From Furcasterigmium furcatum (taxonomy: Eukaryota > Ascomycota > Sordariomycetes > Glomerellales > Plectosphaerellaceae): 64,000 nucleotides of DNA. Shown here in pieces: positions 1 to 11,096 of this stretch. The stretch spans positions 3,038,001-3,102,000 of the forward strand of contig BCIA01000003.1 of assembly GCA_001599815.1 (NCBI GenBank), in the 5' to 3' direction. Position 1 is the stretch's first letter, and the number at the start of each line of letters is the position of its first letter. Both the position numbers and the translations under genes were made by a program. Below the pieces are notes generated by a model that was not told the DNA's origin, made no database searches, and was given only the letters and a program-made list of their open reading frames with translations.

Positions 1-704
1 TGGGCTGGTTCTGCTTGAATGAATAGGTGACGACGCCGGTGGTATAGGCGATCAGCAGCTTGCCTATATCTGTCGGGTGCAGGGAGATCGATACGAGGCC
101 CACGGCCCTGGCGCTGGGGTCGTGCGTTCGCCAGAAGTTGGGCAGGCGGAATTGCGTCGAGATCCTCTCCCTATCGAGATCATATGCCAGCACCTCGCCG
201 GAAGCCAAGCCCACGAAAACCCAATCCAGGAGCGGGTCGGTCACCAGGGAGACGACATTGCCGGTGATGACCTGACCAGCCACGCGCTCGCCGGCGTCGA
301 GGTCCCAGAGGCTCAGCTCGTTCTTGCTGTCGAGGGATATGAGCCTGTTGGCCGTGAAGCGCACGGTTTTGAACGATGTCCGCCGCTGGGGCTCGAGGAT
401 CTTGTGGACGCGGGTGTGGCCGTAGACGAAGATCTTGCCTGGGCCGTACTGGGACTCGTTTGTGCCGACGGCAATGAGGGACTGGATTGGTTCGTAGGCG
501 AGGCAGCTGGGAGGGAGTCGGTCAGTTCAGAAAGTCTACAAGTCGGTGGGTGGAATCGCCGAGGGACGACGCGCGTCGAGCTGACCTGATCTGGGAATTG
601 ATGCCGTATCTTGCCTGGTCGTCGGGTGCAAAGAGCTCGGGGAGAATGCCTGCGGACAGATCATTCTGCATCCCCGTCTGCTTGCCTCGCAGGAAAGCCG
701 CCAT
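1..704 (-). CDS. SRO7: Sro7/Lgl-family exocytosis protein (5' part, continues beyond left edge)
   Basis: Sro7/Lgl (tomosyn-like) WD40 proteins bind the t-SNARE Sec9 and the Rab Sec4 and promote docking and fusion of secretory vesicles at sites of polarised growth. Exon 1 is 704-586 and starts at an ATG giving MAAFLRGKQTG; exon 2 runs from 506 to the window edge. The 79-bp intron joins AG|C so that the protein reads ..GINSQISCLAYEPIQSLIAVGTN. That junction matches the conserved start of fungal Lgl homologues, where the first WD40 blade begins. The remaining visible sequence has beta-propeller periodicity (KIFVYG, ELSLWDLD, GEVLAYDLDRE). Only about 200 residues of an expected 1,000 or so are present. 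The family call is firm; everything beyond the first blades is unseen. Confidence 0.88.
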
Positions 705-1407
705 TCTGAAGCATGCGACGGTAAGCGGGCGGGTGGTGTTGTTTGAGGGAAGGATGGGTGGTGGGAGTGGGATGCAGTCGGCAGCTCCGGGAGATCAGCT
801 TTCGGAGCGCTAGAGGCACTCAGCATCCCGCGTTAGGGAGGCGGGGCAGGCGCAGCTGGTAGCTCCCGTCCCGCTACCGGCCGTTTGTGCGCGAGCGGGG
901 TCACTTACTTCACAGCGGGCGGCGGGGCATCCACGTCACAACCTGTGCACGGCGGGACCCGGATGGATGCGTCCAATTCCTGAGCTGGCAGGTCCACTCG
1001 TCCCTTGCAGCGTCCGCCGCTTCTTGGTACTTGTAGGGCCTGGCGCCTGACGTGGGACGTCATATGTCCCGGCCCTTGAATAGCAAGTTGACCAGCAACC
1101 CTTCAGATCGAGTCTTGGATGCCCGATTACCGATCCCTTGCTTAATAATTCATCGACGACACCTGGACGACAACAAAACCGACAGACAGAGAGAGTCCAT
1201 CAAAATGATTTGACGCTCGACTTACTCGGGCCGACCTGAAGTCCAACTAACACATTTACGGCTGAAGGGCACTTGAGAAACGAACGACAGTGTAGCGCTG
1301 CCAATTTCTTCTTGACTAGATACTCTTCTAACAGTTCAATACGTGCGCTTTTGGAAAAACGAACGACAATTCAGAACTGCAAAATCCCTGTTGTATCGGC
1401 TGCCCTT
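705..1407. other. Intergenic, upstream of the Sro7 gene
   Basis: This holds the promoter of the Sro7 gene and the downstream flank of the gag-like ORF. Bases 800-1080 are GC-rich, 1130-1400 more AT-rich. A weak partial copy of the dispersed repeat described in the findings lies at about 1088-1125. I see no convincing gene. Confidence 0.6.
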
Positions 1408-2067
1408 CTATCGTTTCAAAAACCTGCGCTTCTTCTGGGGCCCCGAGAAGAACACCTCCAAGGCGTGCAACATCTCGGTCGCCGACTCCAGCCTGGCAAC
1501 CTGCTTGTATGCCTTTGAATCGGGGTCGATGCTCATCCGCACGAGCATGGCTGACGTCCAGGGAATCAGGCGCTGCCGTTTGGCCGTCGGGGGATGCTGA
1601 TGAAGATCCCAGTTGAGAGCCAGCACGGTTGACATGGACGTCCTCCATTCGAAGTAATTGCCGATATCGCGGAGGCGGTACCGGCCGCCAAGAGCCAAGG
1701 ACTGCCATGCGGCGGTGTGCTGGCCCCTCATTGACATGGCATCCAGCATTTCGAGCAATTGGGCTTCCAGCATTCCCGGGTAGTTAAATCTGACGGCGGG
1801 GAAGTAGGGTTGGTTGGCCGGAGCCTGGTATGGATTCTGTGGAGGGACGACATGGGGCTGGATGGACGGAGGAGCCGCCGCGGGATGGTGTTCTTCGATG
1901 CTGGTGTTGGCGCTGGACTGGGGTTTCTCTTCGGTGCTGGCACTGGACTGACGGTCCTTTTCGGATTCGGCATCGAGCCTGGGTTGAGTCATCTTGTCCT
2001 CTTTGCCCTGTGACGATGCACGACGTCGATGTTCTTTGAGCTTGTGGGTGAAATCAATGGAAGACAT
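1408..2067 (-). CDS. Solitary gag-like protein of unknown function (219 aa)
   Basis: Uninterrupted 219-codon ORF from an ATG to a stop. Residues 1-95 are low-complexity and polar, rich in S, E, P and Q. The C-terminal half is compact and carries the spacing RLRDIGNYFEWRTSMSTVL, then a segment with A..L...I and TEMLHAL..FF. This resembles the N-terminal gag domain of Ty1/copia-type elements (LxGxxNYxxWRxxM followed by TAxExWxxL), recalled from memory. The protein ends in a basic tail (PQKKRRFLKR). No protease, integrase, reverse transcriptase or LTR is visible nearby, so this is either a decayed element or a captured gag gene. A TATA box at 2204-2211 in the right orientation supports transcription. 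It may instead be an unrelated lineage-specific protein. Confidence 0.5.
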   Translation of the reverse strand: MSSIDFTHKLKEHRRRASSQGKEDKMTQPRLDAESEKDRQSSASTEEKPQSSANTSIEEHHPAAAPPSIQPHVVPPQNPYQAPANQPYFPAVRFNYPGMLEAQLLEMLDAMSMRGQHTAAWQSLALGGRYRLRDIGNYFEWRTSMSTVLALNWDLHQHPPTAKRQRLIPWTSAMLVRMSIDPDSKAYKQVARLESATEMLHALEVFFSGPQKKRRFLKR

Positions 2068-2203
2068 CCCAAGTCTTGGTTGAGGGCTGGAAGGATAGAG
2101 ATGATGGACCTGGTAGGTCGAAGAATATTAGAACCCGGAGCTCGAACGGGGAGGATGGGAAGATGGGAGGACAAGGCGGTTTTTGGGAGAGCGTGCCCCT
2201 TCA

Positions 2204-2211
2204 CTTATATA
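2204..2211 (-). promoter_or_regulatory. TATA box of the gag-like gene
   Basis: On the minus strand the sequence reads TATATAAG, 137 bp upstream of the ATG at 2067, a plausible spacing for a TATA-driven start plus short leader. Confidence 0.5.
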
Positions 2212-2767
2212 GACCGAGGGCTCCAGGCTCCCTTCATGGGATGCATAGCTCTTCCCTCGTGCCCGGCACAGTCTTTGTTTCAGTGGCAAAACTTTGGGGT
2301 CAACTTCCCTCTTTTTCTGGGAAACTTTCCGCGGAAGGCTACGGGGTTGCGTCGCACGGCCGACAGACGACGAGGCGTCGAACCTTCCTTGATACGCCGC
2401 ATCTAGGTAGGTTCGTGCACGAGGCTTGCCCGGCTCTCTTTCCAATGCTTCCATACCTAGATGGTACCTGTTCTCACGACCGCGAAGCGCAGGCCTTGAT
2501 GCGCATTCTATCTGGACCGAAGCGTCTCCGACTGCCTTGTAGCTGCACCATTGTCGTCTGGGCTTTCCAATTAGCCCGAGTCCGGGTAATGCTCTTTCTC
2601 TCGCTTCTGCTCTTGACGCATCAGTTACTCCCTACTCTCCGAGCTGGAATAGGATTCGGACTTACATGTATTGGATATTGAGGGCTTGGCCAGTCGCCTC
2701 CGAGGCGTGAAGAGCAAAACCTGCGGGGGCAGGCAACGCTGCATTTTATACCCGAGCTGGTCATAGG

Positions 2768-2798
2768 AATCAGCCAATTGTGCACTCATTGGCTGATT
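2768..2798. repeat. Perfect 11-bp inverted repeat with paired CCAAT boxes
   Basis: AATCAGCCAAT at 2768-2778 and its exact reverse complement ATTGGCTGATT at 2788-2798 flank a 9-base spacer. Each arm has a CCAAT box core on one strand, so the structure could be a dyad binding site for the HAP/CBF complex or a chance hairpin. Confidence 0.6.
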
Positions 2799-3882
2799 GA
2801 AGGTTCAGGCTGTTGCTCGAAAACGCTCTGGAAATGCACCCCACGGATGACGGCGATAATTGACTCCTTGGTGGTGACCGGTGATGTAGAACTATAACCT
2901 TCTAGGTTTGTACGGAAACTTTATTCCTACATACTAGATAAGGTCAGCATTGTACATGCAGCCATCACGGAATGACTCACCTATGGAAGCCAGTCCTGTA
3001 AAACCCAAGAGGTACGAGGTTCGGACCAGAGTATGGTTGTGCCGCCGAAGAGCCACCTCGCGATGGCTTCATTCTCCCTCCCGGCGTCCCAGGGGATCGA
3101 GAGAAGCGCTTGCTCAATGCACTACTACTCAAATAAATTCAATAATTCGCCTCTCATATTCCCTCCGGGGGTTAAATAGGAGACGAAAGCAGTCCTGGAG
3201 AGAACTATATCAAACGTATTGCAGATCGTGCTAGGGGGGAAATGCTAGACAGTTGGGTTTGCGTCTTCTCAATTTTGAGTCGGCTGAACGGGAAAGTTGG
3301 GTGCCATCCAACCTTAATAATAAACCTTCAACTCAGGGGCACAAGTCAAAAAGCGCCACCAGCAGTCCAATTCACACTTCACACCAGTATTCTGCCGAAG
3401 TCAAGCAACAACCTCAACCAGAGAATTCATAAAAGTTGAACCAGAAATCTAATCCCACTCAACAAGCAGTAGGCCCGAACAATCCAGGGTATCTTGGCCT
3501 CGAACCATAATCCACCATCCCCCCTCCCTCCAGTATCTCCTGAGATATGTCATCTCTCCTGCTCTATAATAAACCCAGAAATTCCTATATAGTCCATTCC
3601 CGCTCCCCGGTCCTCTCCGAGAAGCCGAGCCTGTCTTGACCACAAGAGCAAAGACAAAGCGCCTCGAACTGAAGACCAGGATCGAAACCTTCCAAGGACC
3701 CCCCAACGAGGTCCTGTCCCTCAAGTCCCAGGGGTGGCCCGTCCATGCCTCAGAGAGCACTAAAGATCATGACCCCGGCAGTAAAACTCATCAACAAGAA
3801 AGAAATCAACAATACAGCTCTGGCCCTCAAAGCCAGAGACAATTCCACTCAACTGAACACCCGTGCGGCCCTGCCTCGGCCC

Positions 3883-4517
3883 TCAGCCACTCTCGAAATC
3901 CTCCAGCTCAAACTCCATCCCCTCGTGCTTCGTCCGCATGTGCCGCGCAAAGTTGTCCCGGCGGTTGTACACGTGCCCGGTCTTGGCCTTCCGGCACCCG
4001 GGCACGCCGCACCGGTAGCCCCTCGCAGCGCCGCCTGCCTTCCCCCCCGCGCTGCCGTCGAGCTTGTCGTGCGTCCTGGCGTGCCGCTTCAGGTCCTTCT
4101 GCGTCGCGAACGCCTTGTCGCAGCCGGGCTCCTCGCAGCAAAAGTCCTTGACGTGGTAGCGCTCGTGCTTGCTGTGAGCAAGGGTTAGCAAGTGTGACTT
4201 AGAACCGTGTGGAGAAAGAATACTCACGTCAAGTCGCTGGGCCTGCGGAACGCCTTGCCGCAGTCGCCCCAGCGGCACTGGAATCGGTACTCCGGTCCCG
4301 CCGAGCCGTGGTACGCGCCCGGCGTGGGCCAGCCGATGCTCCCGCTACCTTCCTCCTCGCTGCTGGCGATGGTGGTGGTCGGCGTGGCAGCCGCGTACGC
4401 CGGAACGGTGTTGTTGTAGGCGCTGGTGCTCCAGGGGTCGGAGAGATACATTAGGTGGTTCGGGTTCGGACTCAGGATTGCCGAAGAGCAGGAGGGGGTG
4501 TCGAGTGGAGACTCCAT
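3883..4517 (-). CDS. C2H2 zinc-finger protein (start uncertain)
   Basis: Putative nuclear DNA-binding protein. Exons are 4517-4228 and 4171-3883 with a 56-bp intron (GTGAGT...CACAG) that joins SDL-T-KHERYH inside the first finger. Finger 1 is C-x4-C-x12-H-x3-H (CRWGDC...HERYH), finger 2 likewise (CEEPGC...HARTH). Finger 3 is longer (CGVPGC...HMRTKH, H-x4-H) with an inserted KAKTGHVYNRRDN segment. The protein ends in an acidic tail (EFELEDFESG). The ATG at 4517 is the first in frame. The frame stays open upstream to about 5050 with protein-like sequence (CHCFDFENIITSDVDDRIE) but has no ATG, so the true start may be in an unrecognised upstream exon. Target genes are unknown. Confidence 0.78.
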
Positions 4518-6708
4518 GACACCAGGTGCCAATGGTGAGCTCCATGCTGGCGAGTGCGACGTCGTGGCCGACGTCGTCACGGACAGGCAGCTTGGGCTTG
4601 CCGAAAACGTTGTGTCCAGGGTGGGCAGGGATAAGAAAGGGGGGTCGTCGATCGACTCTATGCGGTCGTCGACGTCTGAAGTGATGATGTTTTCAAAGTC
4701 GAAGCAGTGGCACGGGATATTCAGGAAGACACAGGAACACGATTCGTCGAGACGAGGTTGTGCTGTGATGTCTCCGTAAACCGCCACCTTTGCGACGTGA
4801 CGGGTGTGATGTGGTGGAGTGGTTTGGACTGGCGTGGCAGCAAGGGACAGACAGATCTCTGAGTGCCGTTTCTCAGTATCAGAGAGGTGATGGCCGGGGT
4901 CGGTGGTGTAGGTGAGATTGAGAGGTGAGAGGGAGGAGGGGTGGGTGTAGCGATGCTCCGATAGAGGCAACAGCTGGCCCTGGAGTTGAGGGTGCTTTGA
5001 CCGAGTCAAGATAGTGCGGGGATTATCCCCGCATGCGGCTTTCCAGATGGCTCGAGGAAAAATCTAGACTGGTACCAAAAGAGGTAAAAAGGGGTGCCGA
5101 AGCACTGCTGTGAGTGGTAGGTCGGGGGTCGGTAGAGCGGCGGACGTTATCTGTCCATGCCGGGGCGGGCGGGGCCGATGCGGAGAGTCTGGTCGGGGCC
5201 GGGGCGGGGAGGAAGTTCGGGGCCGTGCCGGAGTTGTCGTCGGGGCAGGGTGCGTTAGTGCTCGGCTGGGATGTTTCCAAGAGATGGTGTGGGGGTTCTG
5301 AATGGTGGAATTGATGGCCGGGATTATCGGGGCCGTGGCACGAGGGAGGCCGCCGCTCTTAAGTAAACCTAGCAAGCAAGTCTGTTGTGAATCTCCTGGC
5401 GCCGTATTCAGCGCCGCCCACCAGGTAGGTGCCTGCCTGCCCGTGTTGCTGTGACGGGCTGGGGATGGGGATGGGGAATTGGATGGCGGATGGCGGATGA
5501 CGGGGCCACACGCCTGTGGAACCTGGGGTGTCGTCGTGACGGCGGTCGATGTGGCTGTGGAGGGCCTCAAAAGAGCTTCGATAGCGGGTTCCCGGCCAAT
5601 CACCGGCCTGAAGAACAGGTGCTCCTGTTTCTCCCTTCATTCTGCCTGCATGAGTGCCCAGCGACACAGACGTCGGGCTCCTGCGCACTGCCCCCTTACT
5701 ACCCTCCCCCCCAGCGCCGTCATTCGCCCGGGCCACGGCAAACGTGGGGAAGAGAGGCTTGCTCGAGGTCACGAGACGCTTGACCGACATATATCTTTCC
5801 ATCACTCGACCACACCCTGACCTCATCAATATTTCTCCGTGCTGGCGCAGTCCTGGTTGACGTACCACGTACTCCTTCCGGCAGGTCGCTTCCACGTCCC
5901 GCCGTCATACCGGGGCCAGACCACGCGCGCCCAGGCCAACCCGCCCACCGGCCGGTCATTCCCGATCCTTGTCCCTTTTGATGCGGCTCCCAACGACTCA
6001 GCCTCGTCGGGCTCGTGCTGAACCTCCGTCGTCCGGACAGGCTCCGGAACCTCGAGCCACGCGGCCGGTTAAACCTGTTGATGTTGCAGTGTTGCAGTAT
6101 TGTTGTTGCTGTTGCTACCGCGCAGGCACCAGCCCCCTCCCTAGTCTTAATTGACCGAATAACCTCCAATGCGGCGCACCAACGTGATCCGGGGAATTGA
6201 GGCCGGGACCGAGGCGCCGCGCTGCGCTCTGAACACCACCACCAGCCAGGGGTGTATCGAGGCCCCCCATCATCGTCGAAATTGTCGCACGCAGGAGTTC
6301 GATTCGGCCTGAGCAATCTGAATGAATGCCCAATGTCAGCACACGTTCGACTTGTCGCAATCCGGGCTCCTCAATCCTCACCTCTCCTCAAGATTGATCA
6401 TTGACGTAGCCCTCTGCCACCAAAACCGCCTTCTGCCCCAAGTCAGTTCACACGAGCACGCCGCCACCACATCGCACCCGGGAGACAGACACCATGGGAT
6501 GACATTCTGTGATTCTCGTTGGACTATCTCAGAAGGTAAGTAGTTTCAGCCCCACCGCATCTACCCTCACCATATCTCTCGATGTTCGCAGCTTCGAGGC
6601 CTTCTGTCCATGTGCAGAAGGCCTGGCCACCAGTCCCATTTCCCACCTCGATTCCGATTCCGCGACGTTTCATGATCCTCACGTGCCGACCTCCAACATC
6701 CGCGACCA
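4518..6708. other. Upstream region of the C2H2 gene, possibly with a missing exon
   Basis: Bases 4518-5050 are an open continuation of the C2H2 frame without an ATG. Beyond that, 5050-6700 is GC-rich non-coding DNA with scattered short frames on both strands and a TATA-like run at 5789-5796. An upstream coding exon of the C2H2 gene may be hidden here but I could not place its donor. Confidence 0.5.
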
Positions 6709-9700
6709 TTAGATGAACCACATGGTGCTGGGGATGAACTTCTTGTTGATCTCGAGGGCGCGCTCGTCGCCCATGTTGAGAAGAGGGGGCGACCTGATCT
6801 TGCGCTGGTCGAAGGAGCTCGTGGTCGAGCCGGCACCACCACCGCCGCCCGCCTTGTGCACCTTGTCGAACTTGGGGTTCGGGATCTGAGTCCTGGGGTT
6901 CTCGTGACTGCGGGCACGCGCAGCCGCGATGTCGGCATAGTAGATGGCCGGGTGGAGCGAGACAGGAGTCGTGCTGCGTGCATACTGGTAGCACTGGCCA
7001 TAGATCATGGCCTGGAGGGCCTCGGGCTTGCAGGCATTCTCGTCCATCAGAACGTGGTAGTGCACCGGACGAGCCGTGCCCTGGATGGCGCTGTGCGAGT
7101 TCAGGTAGAAGTCCCATTGGAAGGGATGGCAGACCACGCTCTCCAGGAGAGTTCCAGGGTTAGGGTTGTTGTTCTTGTCGCCCTGGCCTGGGGCGGGGAA
7201 CATGCGGATGTGATGCCGCTTGGTCGCGACGATGACAGTGATCTTCGGCTGCGGGGTGTTAGGCGGGAGCTTGGTTGCGAACCACTGCTTCAAAGCCGCG
7301 ATCTCCTGCTCAAGCACAAAGGCGAACTGACCCTCCGAAACGCCATCGCGGAAGTAGTAGATGGTCTGGGGAGCTGGGCAGTTGCAGGTCCTCTGCCACT
7401 GGGGGACCATGGTGTCGAGGAACTTGTGGATGTTCTCCTTGGTGACCATCTCGAGTCGGAAACCATTGGACTCGACGAAGGCAGTGTAGCGAGCCGCATC
7501 CTTGTCCATTGACATGGTCAGGGCAGTGATAGAGGGTATCAGGAACTCATGGTCTCCGGGCGGCGGGTGAGTGACGTCGGCGCCGATGATCATAGTAGGG
7601 CGGGTAAAGAAGGCCGGGCCGTCCTTGGGGGCGTTCTTGCTGGGGTTAGGCACCCTGCAAGTCGTGCCTCCCAGCTTGGAATTGACCTTCATGGCCACGT
7701 TCGAGTGATACTGCGCCTGGTTCTTGTCGACATGCTTGGCCAGGACAACCTGGGTCAGGACACCATGCTCGCACTCGGCAGCAGCCTTGATGCGCTCGTA
7801 CATCTGAGCGTCCTGGCGGCGCACGACGACGAACAGCATCTGGCAAGGCCCCTTCGTCTGCACGAACTTCTTGATGGTGTTCACCACGGCCTGGCGAATG
7901 TTCTGGTTGTCCTTCTCACTGTCGATGACAATCGCCTGCTCGGGGGGGTCGTTGCCATGTGCAGTGAAGACCTGGCGGAAGTTGTCGATGAACGCCCTGG
8001 CCTGGGGGGCCAGGCATGCCCGATCGAGGATGAGAATGCCCCAGTTCTTCAGCTGCATGGCGCTCTTCTTGAGGAATTTCTTGCCTTTGAGATCCCAGCG
8101 GCCGGTGAGCCTGGGCTCCGCGAATCCGTTGCCGAACTGGACCTTGGGAGGGGGCAGCAGGCGACCGGTGGTCTTGGACATCTGATGCTCGAAGTCGATG
8201 CCGAAAGCCTTGAGGTACTTGTCATCCTCCATCCTGAGAAGAGACTTGCCGGACATGATGTCCCCGTGCCGCTTCTGAGGACGGGTGACGGCGGCCTTGA
8301 TCATCGCCGAAGTGGAATCCGCATCGAGCTTGTAGGGGTACCTCTGCATGCGCTCGACCTTGCAGGCATCAATGGGGAACAAGCCAGCCCGCTCAGTCGT
8401 GACCAGGGGCCAGTTGTATTCCTGGATGGGGTAGTTGTACTTCTTCCTGTAGAAGTCGAAGATGGTCATGGACTTGCCCTGGGAATCGCGGTCCTCGATG
8501 TGGACAACCTTGGGCACGCCGCCATCCTGTCCATACCGCTCATGGAACTCGAAGCCGAAAAGAGTGTACGGCCGCGGGTTTACCTCCTTGCCACGGTGGG
8601 TCACCGTGAACTTGAGGCGCTTCAGACGCATGAGGATCTTGAAGAGTTCCGACTTTTCCCACCTGCCGCTTTCTCCGCGGACAGGGCGAACCATCTGGGC
8701 CATGTCCTCCCAGCTCTTCATCTTGAGTCTGGGGTTGTTCATCCAGATGAAGTGTTTGATGAACACCGGCATAGATTGGCCACCGATGTAGAAGGCAGTA
8801 TTGGCCACGTCGATGTTCATACCAAGGCCGAAGCCTTTGCCGGCCATGAGGGACTGGTTGAGACGGACAGAGGCATAAACGCCCTTGACGCACTCAAGAC
8901 AGTTGTTCAGTGGAAAGACAGTATCCTTTGCAGGAGTCTTTGGGTAAAAGTTGCGCTTGATCGCAACAAGGCGCTCCGAAGGACCTTGACGGATGACGTG
9001 GTCAAGAAAGTTGAGTGCCTCGAGCACCTTGGTGTTGAAGTCGGTTTGTCCAGTGAGGTACGCGTTGAGGATTGACAAGTCAATCTGAGAAGTCTGGCGC
9101 AGAGTGAACTTGATCATCCTGGGCTGCCTCTTGCCGCCACCTTTGAGGGGAGGCAGATCATGGTTGGCATCGAGTTCGATGCGCTCCTCGCCCCTGTCGA
9201 TGGCGCAGTTGGACCAGGCAAGCTTGTGGCCGTCGTTGATGAAGAGACCCTTGTACTTCTTGAGCCTTTCCTGGAGGGCCGGGTGCTCCCAGCAAGCGCG
9301 GATGACACCGGTGCGCGTGGTCTCAGGCGTCAGTGAGACATCGAACTGGTAGATCTTGATGCCCTCGTTGAAGGACTTGGCACGGAACTGATTGACTTCC
9401 ATGTTGACGGGGGTGCCCGAATTGTTGAAGCCCGGGCGCCTGGTGAAGTCCGTGAAGCCGGCATGCTAATCCGGTTAGTGTCGGATTTCCGGCAGGAAGG
9501 CAAGAACAATCACTTACAGCCATGCGCTCCTTGGTCATGTATGCCTCGGGGGGCAGATCCAGGCGCTTGTTGCCCTGGGATTTGTCGTCGCGGGCAGGGT
9601 CATAGCCCATGGAGGGAGGGAAGTTCGGGTTGCCCGCCGCGGTTTGGCGGGTGGGAGAGCCCTGAGAACCACCTGCAGGGCGGCCAGACGGGGAGCCCCG

Positions 9701-9757
9701 CGAGGGCGAGCCGGAGCGGCTGTTGGACCGGGAACGGCTTTGCGTGGAGGGATCCAT
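6709..9757 (-). CDS. Argonaute (QDE-2/AGO family), about 998 aa
   Basis: Small-RNA-guided effector of RNA silencing. Exons are 9757-9518 and 9465-6709; the 52-bp intron has an ACTAAC branch point and joins ERMA-HAGFTDFTRR. Residues 1-50 are a low-complexity S/R/G/P-rich tail. A linker and PAZ domain follow (around residues 320-460, with EVNPRPYTLFGFEF and FDFYRKKYNYPI). MID and PIWI domains occupy the C-terminal half. PIWI catalytic positions are visible as IIGADVTHPP (D near 709), YYFRDGVSEGQF (D near 786) and YYADIAAARAR (D near 924). A likely glutamate finger is RLEMV (near 752). This gives a DEDD set, so slicer activity is plausible. The C-terminus STMWFI is typical in being hydrophobic. 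Sordariomycetes usually have two Argonautes (QDE-2 and SMS-2), and I cannot say which this is. Confidence 0.95.
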
Positions 9758-10124
9758 CGTGAATGATCTGAAAGGAGTGTTAGTTGGCTGAGACGAGAAG
9801 AGTTGAGATGGGTGGGACGAAGGAAGATGGATGGAAGTGGAAGTAGAGAAGATTTGGATGAATGGTGGAGCTGGAGGCGGAGGACGAGGGGTTTACGGGC
9901 AGCCTCTGGGGAGTCAAGATTGGCAAACTGGAGCAATCGGTAACCCACCTGGAGTGATTGCGTGTTGTGTGAGGGAAGGAAATATTTGGATGGGGAGTTT
10001 GCTCGAGAGCGTGAAAGGTGGTGATGGTAGATGAAGGCGTAGTTGAGGTTTGAGTCGAGAGTTGGAGCGTTGTGGGAGTTAGGTTGTGGAAGAGTTGGGT
10101 TGGAGAACTGGCGGAGGAGGGAAA

Positions 10125-10132
10125 TATTTATA
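10125..10132 (-). promoter_or_regulatory. Proximal TATA box, Argonaute
   Basis: TATAAATA on the minus strand within TCCTATAAATA, 368 bp upstream of the ATG and upstream of the candidate leader-intron donor at 9948. Confidence 0.55.
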
Positions 10133-10565
10133 GGACTTCTGGGGGGTTGAGAGGAAAGGGTGAGAGGTCCTGAGGAAGGCACGGGGGAGTGTGGGTGTTG
10201 GCAAGAGTTTCAAGAAGGAGCGGGAAGGAGGTGGATCTGGAAATGCGAAGCTGGATGCCTCCCACTCTCGTGGCGGTAGGGAAGATCTTTGGGAGGAAGT
10301 CATGGGCAGCTGAAGTATTGGTGATGGCCGGAGAGGGAAGATACTTGGCGAAGTGAGGGTATCGCGAGATCGAGTGAGCTTACCGTTGGTGGGATTGGTG
10401 TTAGAGATGGTTGTCGTAAACGAGAGATAGAGAGGGAGAGGTAAGGAGCGTCTTGAGAAGACTGTGAAGGTTGAGGTGAGTGGAGGAGTTGGATTCTCTC
10501 GTTGTCGGGTTGTTGGTTGTTGGTTTGGGGAAGAAGAGGTCTAGGATGAGTGGAGGGGGGGGCCT

Positions 10566-10573
10566 TATTTATA
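10566..10573 (-). promoter_or_regulatory. Distal TATA box, possibly an alternative Argonaute promoter
   Basis: A second TCCTATAAATA on the minus strand, 441 bp upstream of the proximal one and about 180 bp before a GTAAGC donor at 10383. It could start an alternative first exon or an unrelated transcript. Confidence 0.4.
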
Positions 10574-11096
10574 GGATTTCCAGGAGGCTGTCCGGCGATG
10601 GTTGAAAGGAGGGAAGGCTCAAGGGGCTGGCGGTCTATTGGTAAGAGCATTACCAGAAGCGTCAGATCCAGCAGTTGCCAGATGGATTGAGCGAGTGACT
10701 GCAGTATCAGGGGCCTCAAAATGCAGCACTTGCAGGTTATCAACAGCCTCAGATAGCGGTCACAGATATTAACGTCTGTGGAAGGGGCAGGCGTTGTTTA
10801 AGAGGGAAGTGCCGAGCAAGAAGAGTCCCCATAAACACCAAGAGGTAAAGGCCGTGAACAAGACAAACCAGTCCCATATCAGGCAAAAATGGGTCAGTAT
10901 GCGGCGAATGCTAAACGTCTTCCTCTACACCTGGACTTCAGCCAAGGCACTCTATCCCGCTTTTGCCTCTTTGTGCCATGTTGCTTTATGGATCTACAGG
11001 ACTCAAGCCCAAGGTCAAGTTACGACCCAATATTTGGACCAGGCCACCTCATATGATGGCGGTGGGTTAATGGGACAAGAACTCGTTCTATTCCGT

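Larger units (their letters stand above)
2068..3882. other. Intergenic, 1.8 kb
   Basis: Contains the upstream region of the gag-like gene and the downstream flank of the C2H2 gene. Short plus-strand frames (for example 2076-2681) have no domain-like sequence or good initiation context. An inverted repeat with two CCAAT boxes lies at 2768-2798. The 2860-3450 stretch is relatively AT-rich. Confidence 0.6.
9758..11096. other. Argonaute leader and promoter; 3' flank of the CorA-like gene
   Basis: Just upstream of the Argonaute ATG the minus strand reads CAACTAACACTCCTTTCAG, a branch point and acceptor ending at 9768, so the leader is probably spliced. Donor candidates are GTGGGT at 9948 (a 181-bp intron) and GTAAGC at 10383. 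Two TATA boxes (10125-10132 and 10566-10573) precede these donors. The minus strand is strongly CT-rich throughout, as usual in fungal leaders. Nothing coding is supported. Confidence 0.6.

Noticed and set aside
2076..2681. 201-codon plus-strand frame upstream of the gag-like gene
   Set aside because: Overlaps the minus-strand TATA box and leader, has no domain-like pattern and weak codon bias.
7549..9075. 508-codon plus-strand open frame
   Set aside because: Exactly antisense to the Argonaute exon; the frame follows from GC-rich third positions and shows no domain.
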